Of a stretch of 64,000 nt of DNA, positions 10,572-20,977 are shown piece by piece. Source of the DNA: Dichomitus squalens LYAD-421 SS1 (lineage: Eukaryota; Basidiomycota; Agaricomycetes; Polyporales; Polyporaceae); contig NW_006766888.1 in assembly GCF_000275845.1 (NCBI RefSeq), positions 1,193,842 through 1,257,841 of the forward strand, in the 5' to 3' direction. Both the position numbers and the translations under genes were made by a program. Below the pieces are notes generated by a model, which was given only the letters and a program-made list of their open reading frames with translations, had not been told where the DNA came from and searched no databases. Numbering within the stretch: position 1 is the first letter of the stretch; every line of letters starts with the position of its first letter.

Positions 10572-11629
10572 ATGTGGAACATACTTCATGTTCTCGTCCC
10601 TGCGGCCATGTTCTTGGGCGGCGTCGACGTCGCGTTCGCTGTAGCAGGAGTGTCCACCTTCAACGATGTGCGTACCATCGCAGCCACTTCTCTTACCTAC
10701 TTACTCATCCCTATCTTTGTCGCAGTACTCTACGCAGACTGGTGTCGCGTGCTCTGGTATGACTCCCTAACGACTCAAGGTGTTCTCGTAGTCTCAGACG
10801 GCCCAAGGTTTCCAGCCAACGAATAGCCAAGGAAACGGGATCTTCGCCGCTGCTATGAGTGACTTGTCCCCGCTATGGGTTGGCGCGCGGTGCGAAGGCA
10901 CAATGGACGCCAGCAAGTGTAATGGAAGTGGATCGTGCGTTGATTGCGCTGGACGTAAGAGGCCGGCTTGAATCAGAGCACTGCCATTGCGATTGACGAA
11001 ATGTACCCATTACAGCGGCGTGTCCGGACGAGGAGCTCTGCGGCACGGTACGTGGCTGACACGTTGGCACGAAATTACGTCTAGCTGAGACGTCGAGGAT
11101 TTCAGTGCTTCAACGTCCGATGTGCGTGTTTCATCTGTACCCGTCAGTGGCCGCGTTGAATACTAACGTATCCATAGGTACTGGCTCGCTGGACGGTGAA
11201 GTGGTCGGCGCATGCACCAACAACACGATCAAAGTCAAGATAGTCGACGCGTAGGTCTTACTTTCTTGTCGTTGTTCCAAAGTCCTTAGAGCACGTGTGC
11301 CATTTTCAGCTGTCCTGCTACGCACCCGGAGAATTTCTGCAAGATCCCGGAGTTCGGTGGTGTGAGTACACGTATTATTGGCGCTCCCCTCTGCGGTCGG
11401 TCTGATCGGTGGACTCATCTTTGATTCGCCCTGGAATGACAGAACATACGCCCCATCGAAGCATGCGAGCAACCTAACACGAATGCGATGGATATTGCTG
11501 TGACTGCCCGCAGTGCATTATCGACTTTCGTGAGTGGTCTCCCTCTCTGCTCTGGACGGCATACTCAAATATTCCATATCTGGGCAGCAAGGAAATCTCG
11601 ACATTGACATTGAGTCGACGTCGTGCTGA
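10572..11629 (+). CDS. Secreted double-psi beta-barrel (EG45/expansin-like) protein, 191 aa, 9 exons
   Basis: No single frame covers this gene, but nine exons can be chained: 10572-10667, 10726-10756, 10808-10954, 11016-11047, 11106-11121, 11178-11250, 11310-11361, 11443-11529 and 11588-11629. They sum to 576 nt, exactly 192 codons, with GT-AG introns throughout. The N-terminus is a signal peptide (about residues 1-23). The mature part reads through GVACSGFQ, GIFAAAMSDL, ELCGTCFNVRC and KVKIVDACPATHPENFC to NAMDIAVTARSAL. This Cys-rich order with a VKIVDxCPAT core matches fungal RlpA-like/EG45/plant-natriuretic-peptide-like barrels, which are related to expansin domain 1. Such proteins act outside the cell on wall polysaccharide or during host contact, and many lack hydrolase activity. 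Exon 5 is only 16 nt. Function is inferred from family. Confidence 0.7.
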
Positions 11630-12350
11630 AAAACGCAAATTCTCATCATCGACCATGTCAATGTTTCCCCATGTATTGTGTGTGAGTTTGAACTACGGTT
11701 CCCCCTGCCTTTATTCCTCAACTGCGCATGGTCTGGAGCGGTTTCGAGTTCCGTGCGGGTCTGATTCACGCCATGCGCAAGTGTCAGGGATGTCTTCCGG
11801 TGTTATAGCACTCCACCGAGGGACTGCATGTTAGTACTTGATAGGGGTAAGGTACTCCTGGTATTTATATTCTCGATTCACATCGTAGCACAATTTCGAC
11901 GATGCCTGAGTCTCTAGAACGCACTTCCACTGATATTTCGGTGGGTTTCCGAGGTCACGCTAGATCCAGACACAGAACTCGTGTGTGGGTGAAAGGCTCG
12001 GAAGCAATTCGAGGCATAAGCAGGACCCTCGCTGACCAAGGCGGAGTTCATAACAGACTGCGATTTGACTCCTGTACACAACGCAGCTTTATAATACAAG
12101 GATGGTTGGACGGCAGAACGAACTGATGGGTCTTTATCCTGGTTTCCTGGAAATGTATGGATACGGCAAGCGCTATTGTACTGACGATCCCTTAATATTG
12201 TTTGCCATTGTAGACTTTTCCTGGTTTGCATAGAAGTTAAGCGCGTGCTTATTATGTGCCGTAGCCCGAGATCTTCCGACCTCCGATTACAGGTTTGCGC
12301 GCCCCTCGTACTCGGCCTCACCACTACAGGCTCCCGCAATCGCGTGGTAG
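11630..12350. other. Intergenic region 11.6-12.35 kb
   Basis: About 720 bp with scattered short frames and no family resemblance. It lies between the secreted barrel gene and the broken HWAL-family gene. Confidence 0.45.
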
Positions 12351-12357
12351 TATAAAA
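12351..12357 (+). promoter_or_regulatory. TATA box of the HWAL-family pseudogene
   Basis: TATAAAA is placed about 150 bp before the likely ATG at 12502. This is a usable fungal spacing if the leader is long or an upstream intron exists. Confidence 0.3.
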
Positions 12358-12501
12358 TTGCTTCCTGTTTTAACGTCTGCTACCTGTACTGTTCCACCAC
12401 CTCACAATCCTCTTCAAGTAAGATTCTTCGCGTATTGTTTTGCAACGTGAAGCTTTTGACATATGGTGTAATCTGTAGACTCCTAAAACGCGGATTGAAC
12501 C

Positions 12502-13027
12502 ATGTCGCATCGCGCCACAGCTTATTCCGTTTAGCTGGAGCGCGATTCCCTGTACATCTCCACCTTACCCTTACCTTCCAATGTGTTTCATTGGGCTCTC
12601 GTACATGTCGACCCAGAGGGCGCCGCCACCCGCCATCACTGGGCGGCGACAACCATCGATCCAACAGGCCCAGAGGCGTATGTCGAGCAGGCGCTGCCGA
12701 ATGGCCCGATGTCCAAGGTTGGCAATGACCAGATCCTTGCCTACTTCAAGATTTCGGATTACGGATTACAATCCGGTGGACGTTACCAAACTCCGAGACG
12801 TCTGTTCCTCGATTTTTCCTCTCAGCTATCCTACCGCGCAGGACAATCGACGTGCTAACATCACCTGTCGTACTTGGATCACCCACATCTTGGGTCGGCT
12901 CATCAGCGATGAACGCGCTCGAGAAGTTGAAGAGGCTGTGAAGAAACACAGCACCGTGTGTTCAAATACATACGCCACCGACTTTCTGTTCCAAAGGCCA
13001 TATGAAGTACAGGTATACATAGTGTGA
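12502..13027 (+). pseudogene. Broken HWAL-family gene (nonsense TAG plus 7-bp duplication)
   Basis: From ATG 12502 the frame runs ten codons to TAG at 12532-12534, then continues in the same frame through LERDSLYIST, FHWALVHVD, RHHWA and GPMSKVGNDQILAYFKISDY. There the 7-base unit CGGATTA occurs twice in a row (about 12753-12766). Removing one copy joins directly to NPVDVTKLRDV, then NITCRTWITHIL and DERAREVEEAVKKHST, ending at TGA 13027. The HWAL start and TCRTW core resemble a family of short fungal proteins of unknown function (similar to those with a conserved HWAL N-terminus and C-R-x-W motif). A TATAAAA sits at 12351. Two independent lesions make loss of function likely. Alternatives are sequencing error or an unseen splice. 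Confidence 0.65.
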
Positions 13028-13790
13028 TTCAGGTGCGCCCCTGTCTGGCCGTCACTGCCTCTGAATGACATTCGCTTCAGTCCAGTCGCAATGGTAGTAG
13101 ACCGTGAATCGAGGGACAAGACCACATATTGTCGGCAGGCCGACCTGCCGCACACATGGAACATGTTCATAGCCAGCCGTAGATATCGTTGTTAGGAGGA
13201 TTGCCGTTGTCCAACTTCCCTTGTAACGCTTGTAATCATGATCTCGTGTCGTCGTATTGATTACTGTCCCTTGAGCAAGCAAGCACTGCCAACTTAACAC
13301 CGTTGGTCTTAAAAACCTATACCTTTTTCCGGTACCCCAGTCACTAGCCCTTGCTTTGATTCACTAGTTTCCCCAAAGGCGTATAACTCAAATCACGACT
13401 GCTGTTGCTTATTCGAGCAGTAAGGGGAAACTCCAACAGCGATTCCGGCCAACGATCTGTAACGAAAGTCGGTGAACAACTAAGTGGCTTTCAGCACAAC
13501 CTGAGGTGTCTACGCGGCGGACTAAGGAAACTGATAAACCGTAGAGGAAGGAAAGAGTGAGGCGTATACCATCGCACATATCACAGAGCGGGATGATTGC
13601 CACACAGTTCCAGGGGCCCGGCGGTGCGGACGTCAAAATTCGAGCGAAGCTGCCTAAAAAAGCAAACCACAATTACAGCTGGTTGCGGAATTAATGCCAG
13701 CCGACTCCGAACGACGCTCGTGCACTTTCTGCATCGTAAAATGAAACAAATCCCATAAATCGCCCTGCACTATCAAACACCTAGATTACG
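13028..13790. other. Intergenic region 13.0-13.8 kb
   Basis: About 760 bp. Open frames are short and unlike known families. No repeat shared with the rest of the window was noticed here. Confidence 0.4.
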
Positions 13791-13794
13791 AGGT

Positions 13795-14650
13795 ACTCGA
13801 CCCCTCTAGGTCTATAAGAGGCTGAAACATGATGAACAAGGGTGATTCACGACATTCGCAGAAGGCTCTTTGCAAGGACCTCACGGGCGCTACTTTGCGC
13901 AGGTAGGCCAGAGCAAACAGACAGGCTCTCAAGAATGGAAGAGACAGTATTTGGATGGTAATTCACCTCAAAGACAGTTTTGATGGTCCATATAGGCTAT
14001 TACAGAACGTTGTGTGGCAAGGGTGCCTCGAGAAAACTGGAACTAGGTGCTACTTAAATGCTGCCTCTGCCGGCGTTGCATAGTGTTGATGATGTGTCTG
14101 CTGACGAAGTTCGTACTGGAAAGGTATCAAGAGCACCTAAACATACTTTGTTACAGATATCAGAGCGGGGAAACGACATTGAAGCCCACGAGAGTCACAA
14201 TGATATACCGATGTCTGAACCTCTTCCGGCGCTTGATGCGCTGGCAAGAGCCAGGAGGCAGACTGCCTACTGCTCTGGCTAAGAACGTGTCAAATCTCCC
14301 TGTAAACCCACAAAACCTAGTCTGCATCAGCCACTACTTTTATAAGAGACGTTTCAAGGCGGTGCGCAGATGGCTGAGTGAGAAACCTCATCGCCCATAG
14401 GAAACTTCCAGTGATTTCTCTCGAAGGGCATAAGTCGGGAACCAGGAGTCCTACGCTCTCCATTCAAGTTCGTGAGGTCTCATACTCGCTTCTACAGAGA
14501 TTATATGAAGTTCAAAGAGCACAGGGGAACAAAATGGCGAGTGCATGAATTTTTTGATTTTCTCGATTTCTGTGATTTTCTCGTGGTCGAAACTGCGTCG
14601 GAGTTGGTCGGGCATAAATTTCGCAACCAGCTGTAAAGGCGGGACTCTTC
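13795..14650 (+). repeat. Dispersed duplicated locus, copy A (promoter plus decayed gene)
   Basis: This segment aligns by eye with 43130-42600 read on the opposite strand. Matching landmarks in order are a TATA-like CTATAAG, GGCCAGAGC, GCTACTTAAA followed by CTGCCTCT, GCGCTTGATGCGCTGGC, AGAGCCAGGAGGCAGAC and a T-rich stretch around TTGATTTTCTCGAT. In copy A the frame encodes LPLPALHSVDD...LPALDALARARRQTAYCSG and then meets TAA near 14282. Copy A has about 90 bp near 13955-14050 and about 220 bp near 14290-14520 that copy B lacks. The shared coding-like reading (PALDALARARRQT, CSG) suggests a duplicated protein gene, not a noncoding repeat. The family is not recognised. Confidence 0.6.
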
Positions 14651-14699
14651 CTCACCGCAATTATATGTCCCTTTCTGAATGTCTATACAAGCCCTTCAT

Positions 14700-14987
14700 T
14701 TACTTCGTTCGCGTGGAGAGCGAGAAGGGACAGGAAGAGCAGCTGTCCAGCCGACTGCAGAGGCCAATCGCAATGCTGGCATCACTTGTCGGACTTTCGT
14801 TACTCAAGTTTTGTCAAGCATACTGGGCTCAGAGCGTGCCAAGAACATTGAAGAATACGTGACAAGCCAGAGTAACCCTGCTGGGAACGCTCTCGTCTCA
14901 GCATTCTTGACGGGAATATATTATGTGACACCGGTTATTACCGTCCCCAGACCAGAGGAGGCTCAAGTGGCTAATGCATCCATTTGA
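14700..14987 (+). pseudogene. Truncated second copy of the HWAL-family gene
   Basis: An open frame to TGA 14987 contains ANRNAGITCRTFVTQVLSS then SERAKNIEEYV. This lines up with RRANITCRTWITHILGR and DERAREVEEAV of the broken gene at 12502-13027. The expected N-terminal half (the HWAL and GPMSKVG parts) is not found upstream, where copy A of the dispersed locus lies instead. It is therefore a 5'-truncated relic, or the last exon of a gene whose earlier exons I could not place. Confidence 0.55.
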
Positions 14988-15439
14988 GGATTTCGTGCGT
15001 GCACTCAAGTTCTTCACTTGATCACAGTGACAATCTAATTCTGACAATTCATATCTTGACTTGACAGCGTAGACGAAGAAGTGCCAGAAGAAGCAGCTTA
15101 TTCCGTATATACCGCGCGTATCTCGATGTAATGTGTATGGATATAGGTATCGATAGGCAATAGCACGGGTGTCACACACCCGCAAGGGTTCTTCACAGGG
15201 GGGTGGATTGAGGGTCATGCCAGGCCATGCATCCTTTAGGCGCCCAAAGCTTCCAAGGGACGTGCATTTGCTCATTGTTCTCGTCCGCTGCGCGCTTGTC
15301 TCTGGTGCTGCCCCGCCTTCCTTGCTCTCTTACATTCTCTCTCTGCGTCCGGTACACTACTCATGACTATCAGCTATGATCATCGTCTATCTACTCCATC
15401 TCCGCTACTCGCTCTCATCACCGGCTCTTGCCCGAACAC

Positions 15440-15760
15440 TCCTTCATGTCCCTCAAGGCTGAGCTCGAAATCTGGGCCGTTGCCCTCCAGGCCTGCAAGA
15501 TGCTCACCAACAACAGCCTCTTCTAGGCCACCCTCAGCGAGCACGAGGCTGCCTTCGAGCAGTTTCCTACTGCCACCGAGCTCGACTGGTAACCTGCCGT
15601 CGTGTGAGTCTCTCTCCCTTCACCCTTTATGTTTTCCCTCCGTGACGCTCGTCGATCCGCATCATATTACCTCTCTGTCGCGGTCTTCTCGCTCGACGTC
15701 CTCTACCTCCCTCAAGACGGCCTCGTTTCACTTGCAAATGCGCCCCTGCATAACCCAATC
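15440..15760 (+). pseudogene. NoxR (p67phox-like) gene remnant
   Basis: Near 15447 one frame reads SLKAELEIWAVALQAC, continues LTNNSLF-stop-ATLSEHEAAFEQF, then TATELDW-stop. This resembles the N-terminal TPR region of NoxR, the regulator of fungal NADPH oxidases. In that family SLKAELExWAxAL is followed by a TPR segment, KILTNIGLIYATLGEHEAAVEQF and ATELDQYLAVAYFQ. About 20 residues expected between these parts are missing and two stops interrupt the frame. Downstream, VAVFSLDVLYLPQDGLVSLA (about 15680-15740) may correspond to the later VFSIPVGVLYRP motif. It is a fragment and cannot encode a full protein. The call rests on remembered family sequence. Confidence 0.5.
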
Positions 15761-16821
15761 CTCAGAGGGCGCAGTCAGCCGGGGACGCATGATGTGCCCC
15801 TCGGAACGGAAGTCCTCCCCAAGCTCAAGGGCATCAATGGTCTGACTGGTCCCGACATGCAAGTCGAGCTCCCGAGCTTTGACAAGAGCCGTTACAACGG
15901 TGAGGGAGACCGCGCTCCCTCAGGCACAATTGTGCGTCCTCCCGTAGACGTTGCGCTCTTCGAAGGATGGTGCGTAGGCAACGCACCCCACTCCGACGCC
16001 CACGACGGACCAAGTTCAGCCCTCATCATCTCGCCTCCTACACACTGAGCGTGCCGACCAGTCCACGCTTCTACCGCACAACAGGATCCGCACGGTCAAG
16101 GCCTTACCTACCAGCTGGCCACGGTCTGCACTCCTAGTCCGTAGAACCATCTGACCAACACAACGCCCAATGGCTCGAATAAGCCCACAGGTTCGGTTGT
16201 AACACCTAGCCGAGATCGTAGTGGAACCGTCATCGCGCGACCGGTATGGGAACGACCAACCAACACTACACGGCGAGCACATCGATCACCACTGAATGTG
16301 CATACTGCCTCAGCTATTCCGTCGACATCGACATCGGCCGCTCGTACGAAACCTGAGATGGAGATAGAATATGACGGAGATGCGGACATGGACACGAGTC
16401 GGGAAGGCAAAGCGCCCTCGCCCTCTCAAGAACAGCAGCATGCTCCCACAGGTAGCATACACGCAACTCACTCGTGTCGTGCTATTGGTAATGCATCCAA
16501 TGCGGGCCCACCGTGGCTACCCCCGAAGCTCTCAGTTGGCCCGATATTGTCTTGCTCGCATTGTATAGTGGCGGGAATCTTGTGCACCTCTGCTAGTAGA
16601 GGCCTTGGTTCTGATCATGTACACTTTTTCGTAGCAATGTATGTGACGATACATTATGACACCGACTATAATACCATCCCCGCCATCATCTGTACCATAT
16701 ATCGTGGTCACCCTTGGGCAGCAACCCAAGGGCAACCCGTACCCTTGAGACCCGGCGCTTGCACCCGTGACCCTCGGTGGACGTTCACCCGTGCCATTGC
16801 CTAGGTATCGAAAACAGATTA
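15761..16821. other. Region 15.8-16.8 kb with unassigned open frames
   Basis: Two overlapping plus-strand frames (to 16048 and 16298-16804) are open for 100-170 codons. Pieces such as LPKLKGINGLTG and the acidic MEIEYDGDADMDTS look coding-like, but neither has a recognised domain, clean start or splice structure. They could be further debris of the same capture or decay events. Confidence 0.25.
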
Positions 16822-17613
16822 CTATATTGAATACATGAGCAAGCCCTGAGTTAAAGAGGCACTATATGCTGCCTCAGTTGCTGGATCAAACTTATGAGTC
16901 AAGATCCAGTATCGCGCCCACAACCCTGTGCAGCCAGGACGAGGACATCGCAACCTATGCAGTAACCAGTGCCTCGGGAGCCAACCTGCGTCTTCCCAGT
17001 CAATGATACCCGACAGATGCCCGTCTTGAATTAAGACATTCTGCATGGCCAGGTCGACCGGCTGCCATACAACTCGATCCTCCAAGATCGGGTTCAGAAC
17101 GTCAGGTGGATAGGTTGTCAGTGCCATGGACATGGTCTTGTATAACTCCAAAGTACTCTCATATGACCCTCCGATGTGCTCGTAAAAAACGCCCGGATGG
17201 GGCAAGCCATGCCCACTCGCGCTGACCATCACTTTCCCTGAGAGATTCGGGGGTTGGGGAATGCGCCACAGCTCGTCTATGACGCCAAGAATTTCGTCCT
17301 TCACTGTCGCAAAGACATTTTCGTCAAGATCTGGTTGTTCGATAAGGGTCTTCCCTGGGATTTTCGTGATGATCGCATAGCTAGCGCCGTCCAGTTGGAA
17401 GGTGTCGATGAGCTTGGGGATAGGAAGATGGGGTGCGACACGGTTTAGGAAGCCGAGAGCATCAGCCTCCGTGCTGAAAAGGCGGTCGGTACGCTTGAAT
17501 ACGAGCGGAATGCCGAAGCGAAAGAATCGGACTTTGTACTGGTTCTCCCTCTGACCGCAAACGGTGAGACGGAGATACAGCCAGAGCTTAGCACGCAGTA
17601 GTGTATTCCGCAA
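16822..17613 (-). CDS. APH-like (aminoglycoside phosphotransferase-fold) kinase with altered catalytic loop
   Basis: An uninterrupted 263-codon frame carries the fungal APH-type kinase signature: FKRTDRLFSTEADALGFL, then PIPKLIDTF, SYAIITKIPGKTL and IIDWEDAGWLPRHWLLH. The last motif is the metal-binding loop with its Asp. In this family the catalytic loop normally reads HGDLAxxN. Here it reads QPVDLAMQN, so the His and Gly are replaced while the Asp and Asn remain. The frame begins at a TTG and stays open upstream, so the true start or a 5' exon is unplaced. Length is near that of shorter family members. These proteins are numerous in basidiomycetes, with mostly unknown small-molecule substrates. 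This copy may be inactive or atypical. Confidence 0.7.
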   Translation of the reverse strand: MRNTLLRAKLWLYLRLTVCGQRENQYKVRFFRFGIPLVFKRTDRLFSTEADALGFLNRVAPHLPIPKLIDTFQLDGASYAIITKIPGKTLIEQPDLDENVFATVKDEILGVIDELWRIPQPPNLSGKVMVSASGHGLPHPGVFYEHIGGSYESTLELYKTMSMALTTYPPDVLNPILEDRVVWQPVDLAMQNVLIQDGHLSGIIDWEDAGWLPRHWLLHRLRCPRPGCTGLWARYWILTHKFDPATEAAYSASLTQGLLMYSI

Positions 17614-17776
17614 AGACGAGCGAAGTGAGTGAAGGCAGAACCAGAGGGCTCTAGAAACCAGTGTAGAATTCAGTACAACGTCGACTAGTATTTTGAGAAT
17701 GCGTGCATTTTCTCACCTCATGAGGAAAGGATTTTACGTGATGAACCACACTAGCCGGTCAACGAGCGAGCCTGAG

Positions 17777-18642
17777 CAGTATGGCTTTGTATCTCTGCCA
17801 AATCAGATTGTCAGATGGCCAGATGGCACCCAGCGTCGTATACACAAAATTTACCTCAGTATTGTCACTTAATGCTGAAGAAGGGTGGCGAATAGCGTTC
17901 TCGTCGAGGCGATCGACCGACGACGCCGTATAGGCGCCGACACCTTTTCAGGGGCGGAGTACGAATTTGGTTCAAGGCAGGAGAGTATGCAGCCGCGCCG
18001 TCCACGCAGTAGCTTTGATTGAGGTATTATGCCCCGGATGTCTTTGAGCGACAGACTATGGATCTCAGCTGGTGGCTATTGCTGCTTGATTAGCTGGCCA
18101 ATGCGTACTCATTCACATATAGGTCGCAAGACGGGCTCACACTATATGCTGTCTCAGATGGGATCATGGCTGTCTTCGGCTTTGACTCCTCCAAGATAGA
18201 AGGTATCGCGCCCTCGTCTGCTCAAGAACAATCACTCAAACGCTTCGGTTTCGTCCCGCTGCCCATTCCCGAGGGCTACTCACATCTTGCCTCCCTCCAG
18301 GGGCAGAAAGCACAGCAGGACAACCGCGTCACACCGCCTGCCACCCAAATTTCTGGTGTTAGACAGATGCGAAACCCAACTACGCCATCGACCCTTATCA
18401 AGGGTAGCCCAGTCAGTTGGTATGTCCCATTTTTGGAAGTGAAATATCCCGAGCCACCGCCACTGTTCTTGTTCTTGTTGACGTTACGTTGACCTATGGA
18501 CTTGATCGTGGTCCTAACTTCACAGCGTCTCATCTTCTGGCTCTCGTCTACGTCGTTCCAGAGAGTGGGACAGCTGAAGGCCTCATCTCAGGGTACGTAT
18601 ACGGAATACTGCATGTCTGGTTGGAGTTGACTAGTAGCACTG
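17777..18642. repeat. 866-bp sequence repeated across the assembly gap, left copy
   Basis: The segment from CAGTATGGCTTTG to TAGTAGCACTG appears identical to 18719-19584 in every stretch I compared, with a constant offset of 942. It ends exactly where the N run begins. This is the pattern of a contig end overlapping the start of the next contig. Confidence 0.9.
18037..18345 (+). pseudogene. HIRA-derived gene fragment (left copy)
   Basis: This stretch matches HIRA from 7051 to about 7355: GATGTCTTTGAGCG, CATGGATCTCAGCTGG, a retained intron ending in ACATATAGGTCGCAAGACGG, then the exon encoding SDG-MAVFGFDSSKIEGIAPSSAQEQSLKRFGF. Differences from HIRA are scattered, so it is an old copy. Because the intron is kept, it arose at the DNA level and not by retrocopying. 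After the segment encoding QQDNRVTPP the match ends abruptly. It lacks any start, so it is a fragment. Confidence 0.8.
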
Positions 18643-18718
18643 NNNNNNNNNNNNNNNNNNNNNNNNNNNNNNNNNNNNNNNNNNNNNNNNNNNNNNNNNN
18701 NNNNNNNNNNNNNNNNNN
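18643..18718. other. Assembly gap of 76 N
   Basis: A run of 76 undetermined bases. Flanking sequence suggests its true size is negative, meaning the contigs overlap. Confidence 0.99.
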
Positions 18719-19584
18719 CAGTATGGCTTTGTATCTCTGCCAAATCAGATTGTCAGATGGCCAGATGGCACCCAGCGTCGTATACACAAAATTTACCTCA
18801 GTATTGTCACTTAATGCTGAAGAAGGGTGGCGAATAGCGTTCTCGTCGAGGCGATCGACCGACGACGCCGTATAGGCGCCGACACCTTTTCAGGGGCGGA
18901 GTACGAATTTGGTTCAAGGCAGGAGAGTATGCAGCCGCGCCGTCCACGCAGTAGCTTTGATTGAGGTATTATGCCCCGGATGTCTTTGAGCGACAGACTA
19001 TGGATCTCAGCTGGTGGCTATTGCTGCTTGATTAGCTGGCCAATGCGTACTCATTCACATATAGGTCGCAAGACGGGCTCACACTATATGCTGTCTCAGA
19101 TGGGATCATGGCTGTCTTCGGCTTTGACTCCTCCAAGATAGAAGGTATCGCGCCCTCGTCTGCTCAAGAACAATCACTCAAACGCTTCGGTTTCGTCCCG
19201 CTGCCCATTCCCGAGGGCTACTCACATCTTGCCTCCCTCCAGGGGCAGAAAGCACAGCAGGACAACCGCGTCACACCGCCTGCCACCCAAATTTCTGGTG
19301 TTAGACAGATGCGAAACCCAACTACGCCATCGACCCTTATCAAGGGTAGCCCAGTCAGTTGGTATGTCCCATTTTTGGAAGTGAAATATCCCGAGCCACC
19401 GCCACTGTTCTTGTTCTTGTTGACGTTACGTTGACCTATGGACTTGATCGTGGTCCTAACTTCACAGCGTCTCATCTTCTGGCTCTCGTCTACGTCGTTC
19501 CAGAGAGTGGGACAGCTGAAGGCCTCATCTCAGGGTACGTATACGGAATACTGCATGTCTGGTTGGAGTTGACTAGTAGCACTG
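18719..19584. repeat. 866-bp sequence repeated across the assembly gap, right copy
   Basis: This is the same sequence as 17777-18642, beginning exactly at the end of the N run and continuing into unique sequence after 19584. It includes the HIRA-derived fragment again at about 18979-19287. Confidence 0.9.
18979..19287 (+). pseudogene. HIRA-derived gene fragment (right copy, probably the same locus)
   Basis: It is identical to the fragment at 18037 and sits in the right-hand contig overlap. If the two contigs are merged, only one genomic fragment remains. Confidence 0.75.
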
Positions 19585-20977
19585 AGCGCGAGCGACGTCG
19601 CTTGAGGTTACTAGTTGAATGCAGTAGACTCGGAGAAGCCAGCAGAACCCGGTGGATGCCCTCGGACACATACTAAAACTTGCCTTACTAGCTAAAGGAG
19701 CGATAACTTTGGCCCCGTGCGGGTTGACACTGCGTTTCCCGCGTCTCCCTCTAGTCGGTAGTGCTGGTCTACAACTTCTTACCACGCGGGTGGCGCCAGC
19801 GCAGCCTCATACCAGCATACTCACGAGCGAAATCTGTGGCACGGGTGTGTCAAGATATGGCGCGAACTTCTCAAGCCCACAAGGGCATCGGCGCAACTGT
19901 TCATGGACAGCACCAAGTCGGAGTATGGATACAATATAAAGGGTTTCGAGCACGCACTCTTCAGACCACTAGGTTGCAATCTGCTCGTTCCAACCTGACG
20001 GCTAGTATCGTCGACGAGTTTCTCGCCGACTTGGAGGCCTTAACATTGACCATTACCGGTGTCACAATGGTTGACGTGAGAATCGTGTGTGGGGGACTGG
20101 ACAGATTCGCGCACAATACGGCCTCAACCACGTACGTATGTCACGCGGTGTCCCTACTGCGGCTTCGTATCCCGCAACACACTCACTCTCGCATGCTCAC
20201 AGGGGCTCCGCTTCTACGCAGCAATCAAATATCTCATAAAACGCGCCGGGTCTCTGTTTCGTGATAGAATGTCAGAGCGCTGAATGTGAGTTCCGACAGT
20301 CCTTAGCCGTCCTGATTCTCATCGAACCACATAGAGCGCGCGTATGGTATACCGAAAAGTGCATATCCATTCTGCTTGTCTACCTCTCGAGTAAACGATC
20401 TGACGGTGACTCTTCCAGCGGCTCACCCATCGAGATCGATAATCTGCCGTTGGAAGGTCCACCCCAACCGCTTGCAGCGATGCCGTCTAGCTCGCAACCG
20501 GCCTCGGGCTCACGGGCTAATGCATCAAGCACTTCTTCTGATCTGCGACTACCCGCTACCTCGTCTAGTCTCTCAACTTCTTCCCGCAAAGACCCGCCAA
20601 CTCATCGGTCCCCTACCTGTGCCGCAAAGCTATCCTGGCGTTCATCTGCCTGTTTCAGCGTTACCCCACCAAATGTCGACGCTCAAGCCGCTATTACCAG
20701 CTGCCCAAACTGTCCACAATGCCGCTCATGGGCCACTGCATTTTCCGATACCAAATTTGTCCCCCATTTCCATTTCTCCAGGAGGCAGGGATTCCGCCGG
20801 GCACCTGAGATCGAATGTGTTTGCCAATGAAACCCAAGGTGCAGAGGTGCGTTCTCATTGTGTTGGCGTTGCCTATGTAGCGTACAAGAGACTCTGTTCC
20901 AGACGGACACACCCATGTTACCCGTCGGCATTCCTTCGGCTCCCCCTCGAGCCACACAGTCGTCGCCGCCCCTCGCG
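19585..20977. other. Region 19.6-21.0 kb with unassigned frames
   Basis: About 1.4 kb. Plus-strand frames at 19761-20264 and 20261-20830 are open but show no domain. The second is Ser/Pro-rich low complexity (SSSQPASGSRANASSTSS). Nothing is supported well enough to call a gene. Confidence 0.3.

Noticed and set aside
17777..19584. Genuine recent tandem duplication
   Set aside because: Perfect identity and boundaries exactly at the N run fit contig overlap better.
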